NCBI GenBank assembly: GCA_026390285.1
Contig: JAPLGH010000149.1
Span: 1-10,823, forward strand
DNA: 10,823 nt
Direction of reading: 5' to 3'
Source: Caldisericota bacterium
Lineage (GTDB): Bacteria; Caldisericota; Caldisericia; Cryosericales; Cryosericaceae
The translations under genes were made by a program, and so were the position numbers. Of this stretch, positions 1-5,712 are shown piece by piece. The first letter of the stretch is position 1. Every line of letters starts with the position of its first letter. A model generated the notes under the pieces. The model was given only the letters and a program-made list of their open reading frames with translations, had not been told where the DNA came from and searched no databases.

Positions 1-786
1 GATGATCATGGAGCTGTTGATGGCCCAGCCAATGACCATGGAGTTCAGGGTGTCCACGAACTCAAACCGGAGCTGCTTTTCTATGACGTCTGTGCCCTTC
101 TGGTTCAGTTGGCGGCTCTGGATGATCTCGCTGTGGAGGAAGAGGTTATGCGGCATGACAACTGCGCCGAGGACACTCATGATGACGGGAATGGAGCCCA
201 GGGGCATGGCGGGGGTAACCCACCCGCTTGCGGCCTCTGCCCACGGGATGTGCACAAGCGACAGCTCATAGAGGAAAGAAAGCCCTATCAGCGACACAAA
301 TGCGATGATAAGCTTCTCGATGCGCCGATAGCCGTTGCTCAGGAGGAGCCAGATGACAGCGACCGATACTAGAATGGCGCCGATACGCAGCGGCAGCTTG
401 AACAGCAGGTTGAGCCCGATGGCGGCTCCCATAATCTCCGCAAGAGCCGTGGAGACGGAGGCGGCAACAGCGGAGCCCAGAACGAGACGGGCGAAGCGGG
501 GACGCATGAACTTCGTGGCCGCCTCGGAGATGCATAGTCCCGTGACGATGCCCAGGTGGGCGGCGTTGTGCTGGAGGAGGATGAGCATCAGCGTCGACAG
601 TGTCACCATCCACAGGAGGCGGTAGCCATAGAGCGAACCTGCAGCCACATTCGACGCCCAGTTGCCGGGGTCGATGAAGCCGACGGTGACGAGAAAGCCC
701 GGACCAATGTACTTCAGGAGATCCAGTGTCTGAAGGCGTGGCCTGTGATCCTTGAATGATTTCTGGATCCGGGTGCGAAGATTCAT
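1..786 (-). CDS. mntH: NRAMP-family Mn2+/Fe2+ transporter, C-terminus cut by window edge
   Basis: Reading the minus strand from the ATG at 784-786 gives 262 open codons that run off the left edge, so this is the N-terminal half or slightly more of the gene. The protein imports divalent metal (Mn2+, Fe2+) with protons across the inner membrane. Seen directly: the TM1 metal-site motif DPGN at residues 39-42 within GFIDPGNWASN, and the TM6 motif MPH at residues 211-213 within MPHNLFLHSEIIQSR. Asp39, Asn42 and Met211 align with the metal ligands of characterised NRAMPs. Hydrophobic segments lie between them (about 27-48, 55-80, 100-130, 135-150, 160-180 and 197-220). No other in-frame start lies near, and no Shine-Dalgarno precedes the ATG (see the promoter entry). 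The gene is divergent from cas6. The family call is very secure; Mn2+ rather than Fe2+ as main substrate is inference. Confidence 0.93.
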   Translation of the reverse strand, partial: MNLRTRIQKSFKDHRPRLQTLDLLKYIGPGFLVTVGFIDPGNWASNVAAGSLYGYRLLWMVTLSTLMLILLQHNAAHLGIVTGLCISEAATKFMRPRFARLVLGSAVAASVSTALAEIMGAAIGLNLLFKLPLRIGAILVSVAVIWLLLSNGYRRIEKLIIAFVSLIGLSFLYELSLVHIPWAEAASGWVTPAMPLGSIPVIMSVLGAVVMPHNLFLHSEIIQSRQLNQKGTDVIEKQLRFEFVDTLNSMVIGWAINSSMII

Positions 787-792
787 GAGCTG

Positions 793-820
793 AGTATAAG
801 TGGTCCAGGCATGTCATCAA
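793..820 (-). promoter_or_regulatory. Predicted promoter of the mntH-like gene, giving a leaderless mRNA
   Basis: On the minus strand a -35 box TTGATG (815-820) and a -10 box TATACT (793-798) are separated by 16 nt. Only six bases (CAGCTC) lie between the -10 box and the ATG at 786, so transcription should start at or next to the A of the start codon. That leaves no room for a Shine-Dalgarno or a riboswitch. The boxes are seen; the leaderless reading is inference. Confidence 0.5.
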
Positions 821-860
821 GCGTCTGCGGGCAGGTCTGTCCGGTTCCTCTTGAAATTGT

Positions 861-882
861 GGTTGCAACGCGACTGACAACC
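861..882. repeat. Inverted repeat over the cas6 promoter, possible operator
   Basis: The arms GGTTG (861-865) and CAACC (878-882) are inverted around a 12-nt spacer. The left arm also lies in the 8-bp palindrome GTTGCAAC (862-869). The repeat covers the -35 box and most of the spacer of the predicted cas6 promoter, a position where a dimeric repressor could act. The arms are short, so a chance match is possible. Confidence 0.25.
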
Positions 883-890
883 CATATAAT
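863..890 (+). promoter_or_regulatory. Predicted sigma70-type promoter for cas6
   Basis: A -35-like TTGCAA (863-868) and a perfect -10 TATAAT (885-890) are spaced by 16 nt. Transcription would start near 897, leaving a leader of about 105 nt before the cas6 ATG. The leader holds a short GC-rich hairpin candidate around 929-944 (CCCC paired with GGGG) but no riboswitch or CRISPR-repeat-like element that I can recognise. Confidence 0.5.
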
Positions 891-991
891 AATGCTATCT
901 ACAGCAGGACATTCGAACGAGCACCCCAGTGGCGGGGCGCGTCATGGCCATAATGGCTCACCTTTCCGGTTGTCTGTTCTCTGAATTGAGT

Positions 992-996
992 GGAGG
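992..996 (+). promoter_or_regulatory. Ribosome binding site that fixes the cas6 start
   Basis: GGAGG lies 5 nt before the ATG at 1002. It overlaps the in-frame upstream GTG at 990, which therefore cannot be the start it serves. This selects ATG 1002 and the N-terminus MRIRIEVQS, which matches the usual beginning of Cas6 proteins. Confidence 0.8.
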
Positions 997-1001
997 TTTC
1001 A

Positions 1002-2549
1002 ATGCGTATCAGGATCGAAGTACAGAGCGCTCTTGACAAGTTCATTTTGCCTCAGGGGTACAACCCCTATGTGCAGGGACTTATCAATGCGTGCATTCCC
1101 GAAGACATCAAGTGGTCTGGCATCGCGACGGGCACAGAAGAAGCCCATTTCAAGCTCTTCACGTTCTCGCAGCTCTATGCGAAGTCGGTGGAGCGCATCG
1201 ACGTCACCCCGCGCGAAGGAGTTGAACCGGACGGACGCGTTCACTATCAGCTGGTGATGTCGTCACCTGTCTGGTTCTACCTGTCGTCGCCCAGCCCCGA
1301 GTTCATCCAGGCGCTTTCACCTCGGCTGGAGCAGGCCCATGACCTTCACCTCGAGCGAAACCTCGTGCAATCGGTGCGCGTCAGTGCCGCCTATCCCGTT
1401 ACCATCCCGGCTCACGGCCTGGTCACATTACGCATTCGCACGATCAGCCCCATTACCGTGTATCAGAGCGAGAGTAAAGACAGCAACTCCGCACACTACT
1501 TTGCTCCCGATGACCCGCTGTTCGCCAAGCTTGTTCTGGACAATGCGGTGCGCAAGTACTACGCCTGGACACAGGAGAAGGCGCCCAGCGACGGGTTCAG
1601 CATCAGTTGTCTCGACCATACGCCGCATCTTGCTGTCATCTCGTTCAAGGACACGCCCATACACGGCTACACAGGACGTTTCCAGTTGACTGGAGATGCC
1701 AGGCTGCTGGCGTTTCTGTACGAGTCGGGTCTGGGAGGCAAGAACTCTCACGGTTTTGGGATGTTCGACATAGCACCGGAGGGAGAGGACGATGCCCACT
1801 GGCGTCGCAGGACAGAAGAAGAGAGCCGTGAAGTGCGCAGGGCTCCTGCGACGCCGATGGCTGCGGCTGGCCAGGAACGACTGGACCACCGCGAGCGGTC
1901 GGATAATCGTGGGCAGGAAGGGCACGTGTGGCACGGCGAACATCATGGTGCCACAGGGCAGACTGGATCGTCGAAGACTGCGGGATCCAGAGATGACAGG
2001 ACGCACACCAGCCGTCCGCGTACCGATCATCCGTACTCGGACCGTCCCAGGACGGAAGGGCCGCGACTCGACGGCACGCCGGCGAAGAGTCGGGGGACAG
2101 GACGTCCAGGTACCGATAATCGGAAGTTTCAGTCTTCTCCACGCAGTGGTACTTCCGATCGCAAGGGACCTCGTGGTGCAGAGGAACCGCGCCGCAAGTT
2201 TGTAAGCCGCTATGCGCCGGACATCAAGCCGGTGAGCCATGAGAAGGCGGTTACCGGTTCTTATAGTATCTGGGATGGCAAGGCGAAGACCGAGCTGCCG
2301 CGTTTCGTCCGCCCGGACGGTACCGAGAGCACGGGGGGACCTCGCCCGAACGAGCATCGTGGGGGACCTCGCGCCGGTTCTGCTGGTCGTTCTTCAAGCG
2401 GAGATGGGCGTCCTCAGAGCGACAAGCGTGGTGGAAGTTTCGGTGCCGCGAGACCAAGTGGAAGCCCCGGTTCAGTGCACCGTCCCAGTGGAGGGCACGG
2501 TGATCCGCGTGATCACAGGGGTAGCAAGAGCGGCCCTTACAACCACTAG
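1002..2549 (+). CDS. cas6: Stand-alone Cas6-family CRISPR endoribonuclease with a long disordered Gly/Arg-rich tail
   Basis: 515 residues, about twice the usual 230-260 of Cas6, the RNase that cuts CRISPR precursor RNA within its repeats. Residues 1-258 form a full Cas6 region. It opens with MRIRIEVQS and continues YNPYVQGLINACI (20-32) and FKLFTFSQL (50-58). It ends in the glycine-rich loop GLGGKNSHGFG (243-253), which closely resembles the loop of Pyrococcus furiosus Cas6. Against that protein, recalled from memory, the catalytic Lys is kept (Lys51). The Tyr position is Asn29 and the His position is Thr45, while His49 lies nearby. Residues 259-515 are low-complexity and polar. No array, effector cas genes or cas1/cas2 lie in the window, so any array must be elsewhere. 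The gene has its own promoter and terminator. The family is secure; activity is unknown. Confidence 0.9.
   Translation: MRIRIEVQSALDKFILPQGYNPYVQGLINACIPEDIKWSGIATGTEEAHFKLFTFSQLYAKSVERIDVTPREGVEPDGRVHYQLVMSSPVWFYLSSPSPEFIQALSPRLEQAHDLHLERNLVQSVRVSAAYPVTIPAHGLVTLRIRTISPITVYQSESKDSNSAHYFAPDDPLFAKLVLDNAVRKYYAWTQEKAPSDGFSISCLDHTPHLAVISFKDTPIHGYTGRFQLTGDARLLAFLYESGLGGKNSHGFGMFDIAPEGEDDAHWRRRTEEESREVRRAPATPMAAAGQERLDHRERSDNRGQEGHVWHGEHHGATGQTGSSKTAGSRDDRTHTSRPRTDHPYSDRPRTEGPRLDGTPAKSRGTGRPGTDNRKFQSSPRSGTSDRKGPRGAEEPRRKFVSRYAPDIKPVSHEKAVTGSYSIWDGKAKTELPRFVRPDGTESTGGPRPNEHRGGPRAGSAGRSSSGDGRPQSDKRGGSFGAARPSGSPGSVHRPSGGHGDPRDHRGSKSGPYNH
1776..2546 (+). other. Region encoding the low-complexity R/G/S/P-rich tail of Cas6
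   Basis: This covers Cas6 residues 259-515. By my count about half of residues 261-515 are Gly (38), Arg (38), Ser (29) or Pro (24), and hydrophobic residues are scarce. RGG motifs occur at 453-455 and 476-478, and short echoes recur (SRPRTDHP/DRPRTEGP, GGPRPN/GGPRAG). Such composition is typical of disordered RNA-binding tails. One less biased stretch, residues about 397-440, carries aromatics and hydrophobics (KFVSRYAPDIK, SYSIWDG, LPRFVRPDG) and may be a binding motif. Confidence 0.8.
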
Positions 2550-2572
2550 CTTCGAACGAGATTGAGTTGACC

Positions 2573-2604
2573 AAGGGAGGCGCCATATGGCGCCTCCCTT
2601 CTCT
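2573..2604 (+). terminator. Probable rho-independent terminator after cas6
   Basis: Positions 2573-2600 form a perfect 28-bp palindrome. The arm AAGGGAGGCGCC pairs with GGCGCCTCCCTT around a central ATAT, giving a 12-bp GC-rich stem 23 nt after the cas6 stop codon. The following CTCT (2601-2604) makes only a weak U-tract. It separates cas6 from the MATE operon promoter. A palindromic protein-binding site is the alternative. Confidence 0.65.
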
Positions 2605-2625
2605 ATACCGGGCACGTATTGTTTC

Positions 2626-2653
2626 TTGTTCGTAGTACGAATAAGGATATACT
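2626..2653 (+). promoter_or_regulatory. Predicted promoter of the MATE gene pair
   Basis: A weak -35 TTGTTC (2626-2631) and a good -10 TATACT (2648-2653) are 16 nt apart, just after the cas6 terminator and about 53 nt before the MATE start codon. Spacing and position fit; the -35 match is only partial. Confidence 0.45.
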
Positions 2654-2706
2654 GATAGTCGTCTGAAGCAGGTGTGGGTTCGTGCCCCCGCCGTCTGGAG
2701 GAGACT

Positions 2707-4167
2707 GTGGCAAGGACTGCATCAAGAAAAGACATACTCGAAGGACCCATCATCAGGACTATGTTCAGATTGGCATGGCCATTGATGATTTCCAGCCTGT
2801 TGCACTACCTGTACAACATGGCCGATACCTTCTGGGTAGGCCACTTGCCTGCCTCGCAGAACGCGTCTGCCGTTGCCGGGCTTCAGATAGCCGGCCCTGT
2901 CATCTTCTTCCTCATGGCGTTTGCCTTCGGGTTCAACTCCGGAGGACTGGCGCTGGTATCTCAGTACATGGGTGCCCATCGGAAAGAAGAAGCGAATACG
3001 GCAGCTGCCAAGACGCTTTCGCTGTCGATTGCCTTCGGACTGTTCATCATGGTAACAGGTGTCACCTTCTCGCCTTTTCTGCTAAGGCTCCTCACCTCGG
3101 ACCCTGCTGTCGCTCGCGCCGGAACGATCTACACGCGCATCATCTTCATAGGGATGCCCTTCGAGTTCGTCGCTGCGGCGTACGCCCAGGTCATGGCAGC
3201 ATATGGGGATACGATCACGCCTATGCTCGTGAACCTGGCAACCGTCCTGATCAACATCGTCCTGGACCCATTCATGATCTTCGGTTGGGGCCCCTTCGCG
3301 CGCATGACCGTTGCTGGGGCTGCGCTGGCCACCATCATCTGCCAGGCGATCGCCGCCGCTATCTCGCTGGTCATTCTGTTCAGGGGCAGGCACGGTCTCC
3401 GCGTCAGCTGGCGCGATCTTCTGCCGGACTGGTTCTGGTACAGGCGCATTCTCAAAATCGGTCTCCCGGCCTCCATTGGTGTCTCAGGGACATCATTCGG
3501 GTTTCTCGTGCTGACGGGCATCATCGGTCGTGTGCCCAACGCGACGATAGCTCTTTCGGCATATGGCATCGGAGACCGCTTCATCAACATCAGTTTCATT
3601 GCCATCGACGGTCTGTCTCTCGCCATCTCGACCATGGTCGGCCACGCTTTGGGCGGAGACCTGCGGAAACGAGCCAACAGCGTCGTGTGGACGGGGACTG
3701 CGCTGATGTTCGGTCTGCTCGTGGGTGAGGGGGCCCTGTTGTGGCTCTTCACGCCGTGGTTGTTCAGGGCCTTCATTCCGACACAGCCGGCGATCATCAG
3801 CGAAGGCATCCTGTTCATGTCCCTGTTCCTACCCTCCATTCCGTTCTTTGGCATCGTCAGCGGGGTCCAGTCGGCGTTCCAGGGTTCAGGGCACAATACG
3901 CCGCCGATGACCATGCAACTCGTACGTCTCTGGGGCCTTCGTGTGCCGCTGTCATGGTTCTTCGGGTTTGCCCTGCATATGGGATCACGCGGTATCTGGA
4001 CGGGCATGCTGATAAGCAACGTTCTTGCGGCCGTGCTCGCTCTTGTGTTCCTGGCCACAGTCGACTGGCACCACAAGGTGATTGAGCACTCCCCCTCAGG
4101 TGCAGGCGAGGTCTCTGTGGGAGAAACGTCTGGCGTGCCGGCCGTCCCGGTTGAACCACAGGCATAG
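2707..4167 (+). CDS. MATE-family multidrug/metabolite exporter, intact copy
   Basis: 486 residues from the GTG at 2707. This start is chosen because GGAGG (2697-2701) lies 5 nt upstream and because the N-terminus then aligns with the paralogue that follows (DILEGPIIRTMF versus EILHGPVVATMF). MATE proteins are 12-helix inner-membrane antiporters that export drugs or metabolites in exchange for H+ or Na+. Seen here: the typical N-lobe opening FRLAWPLMISS with NMADTFWVGHL, the LALVSQYMGAHRKEEA loop, the YAQVMAAYGDTITPM segment, the matching C-lobe features (GTSFGFLVLTGIIGR, MVGHALGGDLRKRA) and the VQSAFQGSGHNTPP motif. About 30 polar residues follow the last helix, making it slightly longer than the usual 440-460. 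It is the first gene of a probable operon, with 9 nt to the second MATE gene. The substrate cannot be read from the sequence. Confidence 0.93.
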   Translation: MARTASRKDILEGPIIRTMFRLAWPLMISSLLHYLYNMADTFWVGHLPASQNASAVAGLQIAGPVIFFLMAFAFGFNSGGLALVSQYMGAHRKEEANTAAAKTLSLSIAFGLFIMVTGVTFSPFLLRLLTSDPAVARAGTIYTRIIFIGMPFEFVAAAYAQVMAAYGDTITPMLVNLATVLINIVLDPFMIFGWGPFARMTVAGAALATIICQAIAAAISLVILFRGRHGLRVSWRDLLPDWFWYRRILKIGLPASIGVSGTSFGFLVLTGIIGRVPNATIALSAYGIGDRFINISFIAIDGLSLAISTMVGHALGGDLRKRANSVVWTGTALMFGLLVGEGALLWLFTPWLFRAFIPTQPAIISEGILFMSLFLPSIPFFGIVSGVQSAFQGSGHNTPPMTMQLVRLWGLRVPLSWFFGFALHMGSRGIWTGMLISNVLAAVLALVFLATVDWHHKVIEHSPSGAGEVSVGETSGVPAVPVEPQA

Positions 4168-4176
4168 GAGAAGAAC

Positions 4177-5526
4177 ATGAGCAATCGGTCCAGAATGCCT
4201 ACGCGCGAGGAGATCCTTCACGGTCCAGTCGTCGCGACGATGTTCCGGCTTTCCTGGCCTGTCATGGTCAGTTCACTACTCAACATGGTGTACAACATGA
4301 CCGACACGTTCTGGGTCGGACACCTTCCAGCGGCTGAGAATGCAGCGGCAGTCGCCGGGCTCCAGGTGGCAGGACCTGTCGTATGGTTCCTCATCGCATT
4401 TGCGTTCGGATTCGGGTCTTCGGGTCTCGCTCTCGTTTCCCAATTTATGGGAGCACACAATGAGGTCGATGCGGAAAAGGCTGCAGGTCAGACCATGTCT
4501 CTGGCGATCCTGCTTGGGTTTGCCGTGGCCGTCATCGGTGTGGTTCTGTCGCCGATTCTTCTCCCCGTCCTGACGCCAAACCGGGCCATTTCGGCGAACG
4601 CAATCAGCTATACACGCATCATCTTCATCGGGATGCCCGCCATCTTCGTGTCGGCACTGTACGCGCAGATCATGAATGCCTACGGAGATACGGTGACGCC
4701 AATGCTCATCAATGCGGTCACCGTCGGTCTGAATGTCATCCTGGACCCACTGATGATCTTCGGATGGGGCCCGTTTGTCCCAATGGGGGTAGCCGGCGCC
4801 GCTCTCGCGACCGTTTTGTGTCAGGTCCTGTCTGCCGGCATCTCGCTGTGGGTTCTCATGACCGGGAGACGAAAGCTGAGAGTGACCTGGCGTGACCTGC
4901 GCCTCGAGACTGCCTGGGTCAGGCGCATTCTCCGCATCGGTCTTCCTGCCTCAGTCGGGGCATCTGGCACGTCCTTTGGGTTCATTGTCCTGATGGGAAT
5001 CATCGGCAGGGTCCCCAACGCTACCATAGCGTTGTCGGCGTATGGCATTGGGGACAGGATGTTCAGCATTACCTCCCTCATCAACGGCATCGCCGCGATG
5101 GTGGGACAGGCGCTGGGTGCCGGGATGCGTGACCGGGCGACAGCCGTCGTGCGGCAGGGGACGACTGCCATTGTCGGTCTCATGGCAGTCGCGAGCGTTC
5201 TTCTGCGGCTCATCACGCCCCTCGTATTCCGGGCGTTCATTCCGAGTCATCCGGAAATCATTGCCGAAGGCGTTCTCTTCATGTCTCTCTTCCTCTGGGC
5301 CAATCCGTTCTTTGGACTCATGATGGGTGTCCAGTCGGCGTTTCAGGGCTCGGGGCACAATGTGCCAAACATGATCCTGGACCTGGTCCGGCTGTGGGGT
5401 CTGCGGCTCACGCGGTGTCTGGATCGGCATGACGGTCAGCAATGTCGTGGCGGGCTTGCTCTCTCTCATTCTTGTATTCGCGGTGGACTGGCGCAAGAAC
5501 GTGATCGGGCACTTGCCTCTTCCTGA
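4177..5526 (+). CDS. Second MATE-family exporter, C-terminus frameshifted, probably non-functional
   Basis: ATG at 4177 is preceded by GGAG (4173-4154 region, within ATAGGAGAAGAAC just upstream). The protein aligns closely with the upstream MATE through nearly its whole length (for example IIFIGMP, GIIGRVPNATIALSAYGIGDR and VQSAFQGSGHN are shared). Two losses are visible. About five residues are missing after GDRMFSITSLI, within the C-lobe. At residue ~410 the match stops abruptly after LVRLWGLR, because about 41 nt present in the paralogue are absent near 5407. The rest (411-449) is an unrelated out-of-frame peptide ending at TGA 5524-5526. The penultimate helix is lost and the final helix is out of frame. 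It lies 9 nt behind the first MATE and is likely cotranscribed. It is either a decaying duplicate or a truncated protein that still inserts in the membrane. Confidence 0.8.
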   Translation: MSNRSRMPTREEILHGPVVATMFRLSWPVMVSSLLNMVYNMTDTFWVGHLPAAENAAAVAGLQVAGPVVWFLIAFAFGFGSSGLALVSQFMGAHNEVDAEKAAGQTMSLAILLGFAVAVIGVVLSPILLPVLTPNRAISANAISYTRIIFIGMPAIFVSALYAQIMNAYGDTVTPMLINAVTVGLNVILDPLMIFGWGPFVPMGVAGAALATVLCQVLSAGISLWVLMTGRRKLRVTWRDLRLETAWVRRILRIGLPASVGASGTSFGFIVLMGIIGRVPNATIALSAYGIGDRMFSITSLINGIAAMVGQALGAGMRDRATAVVRQGTTAIVGLMAVASVLLRLITPLVFRAFIPSHPEIIAEGVLFMSLFLWANPFFGLMMGVQSAFQGSGHNVPNMILDLVRLWGLRLTRCLDRHDGQQCRGGLALSHSCIRGGLAQERDRALASS

Positions 5527-5593
5527 GGCTCTGCTGATCGGCGAAGAAGCTGTATCGTCCGTCGAGAGCGTCGGGGTCGACGACCGCCCTTAG
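5408..5593 (+). pseudogene. Out-of-frame C-terminal remnant of the second MATE gene
   Basis: In the +1 frame relative to the second MATE gene, codons from TCA at 5408 to TAG at 5591-5593 encode RGVWIGMTVSNV, then a hydrophobic helix and VDWRKNVIGH. This parallels RGIWTGMLISNV and VDWHHKVIEH at the end of the first MATE. It is plainly the original last helix and tail, disconnected by the deletion near 5407. The natural gene would have ended at 5593. Confidence 0.85.
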
Positions 5594-5645
5594 GCTGTCT
5601 GTACCTGCGTTCATCGATCTGACAGCTGTTTCTTCGCACGTGTGC

Positions 5646-5674
5646 TTGACACCACGCACCATCGTGCTTAGCAT
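5646..5674 (+). promoter_or_regulatory. Predicted strong promoter of the MgtE-sensor/NRAMP pair
   Basis: A perfect -35 TTGACA (5646-5651), a 17-nt spacer and a -10-like TAGCAT (5669-5674) lie upstream of the ribosome site AGGAGG (5702-5707) and the ATG at 5713. The predicted leader is only about 30 nt, too short for an M-box or other Mg2+ riboswitch. Confidence 0.6.
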
Positions 5675-5712
5675 ACAGGCGCTCTGTCATTTTCTCGCCC
5701 CAGGAGGCGCGA

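Noticed and set aside
266..880. 204-codon minus-strand open frame over the mntH region
   Set aside because: It is out of phase with the frame that encodes the DPGN and MPH NRAMP motifs, and its sequence is Arg/His-rich shadow translation.
1428..2357. Long minus-strand open frame (309 codons) opposite cas6
   Set aside because: Its translation shows no recognisable domain, and the plus frame has a clear Cas6 match with a good ribosome site. GC-rich, Arg-rich coding DNA commonly leaves the opposite strand open.
897..2700. CRISPR array near cas6
   Set aside because: I looked for regularly spaced 24-37 nt direct repeats in the leader, tail and downstream gap. Only short coding echoes (for example GGGGGACCTCGC twice in the tail) are present, without repeat-spacer spacing.
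2674..2706. Upstream GTG (2674) as start of the first MATE
   Set aside because: No ribosome site precedes it, while GGAGG at 2697-2701 serves the GTG at 2707. The N-terminus from 2707 matches the paralogue.
5593..5634. Terminator after the second MATE gene
   Set aside because: GCTGTC (5594-5599) can pair with GACAGC (5621-5626), followed by a few T residues. The stem is only 6 bp around a 21-nt loop, too weak to claim.
5594..5712. Mg2+ riboswitch (M-box or ykoK type) before the MgtE-sensor gene
   Set aside because: The TTGACA/TAGCAT promoter leaves only about 30 nt of leader, and the gap shows no multi-stem structure.
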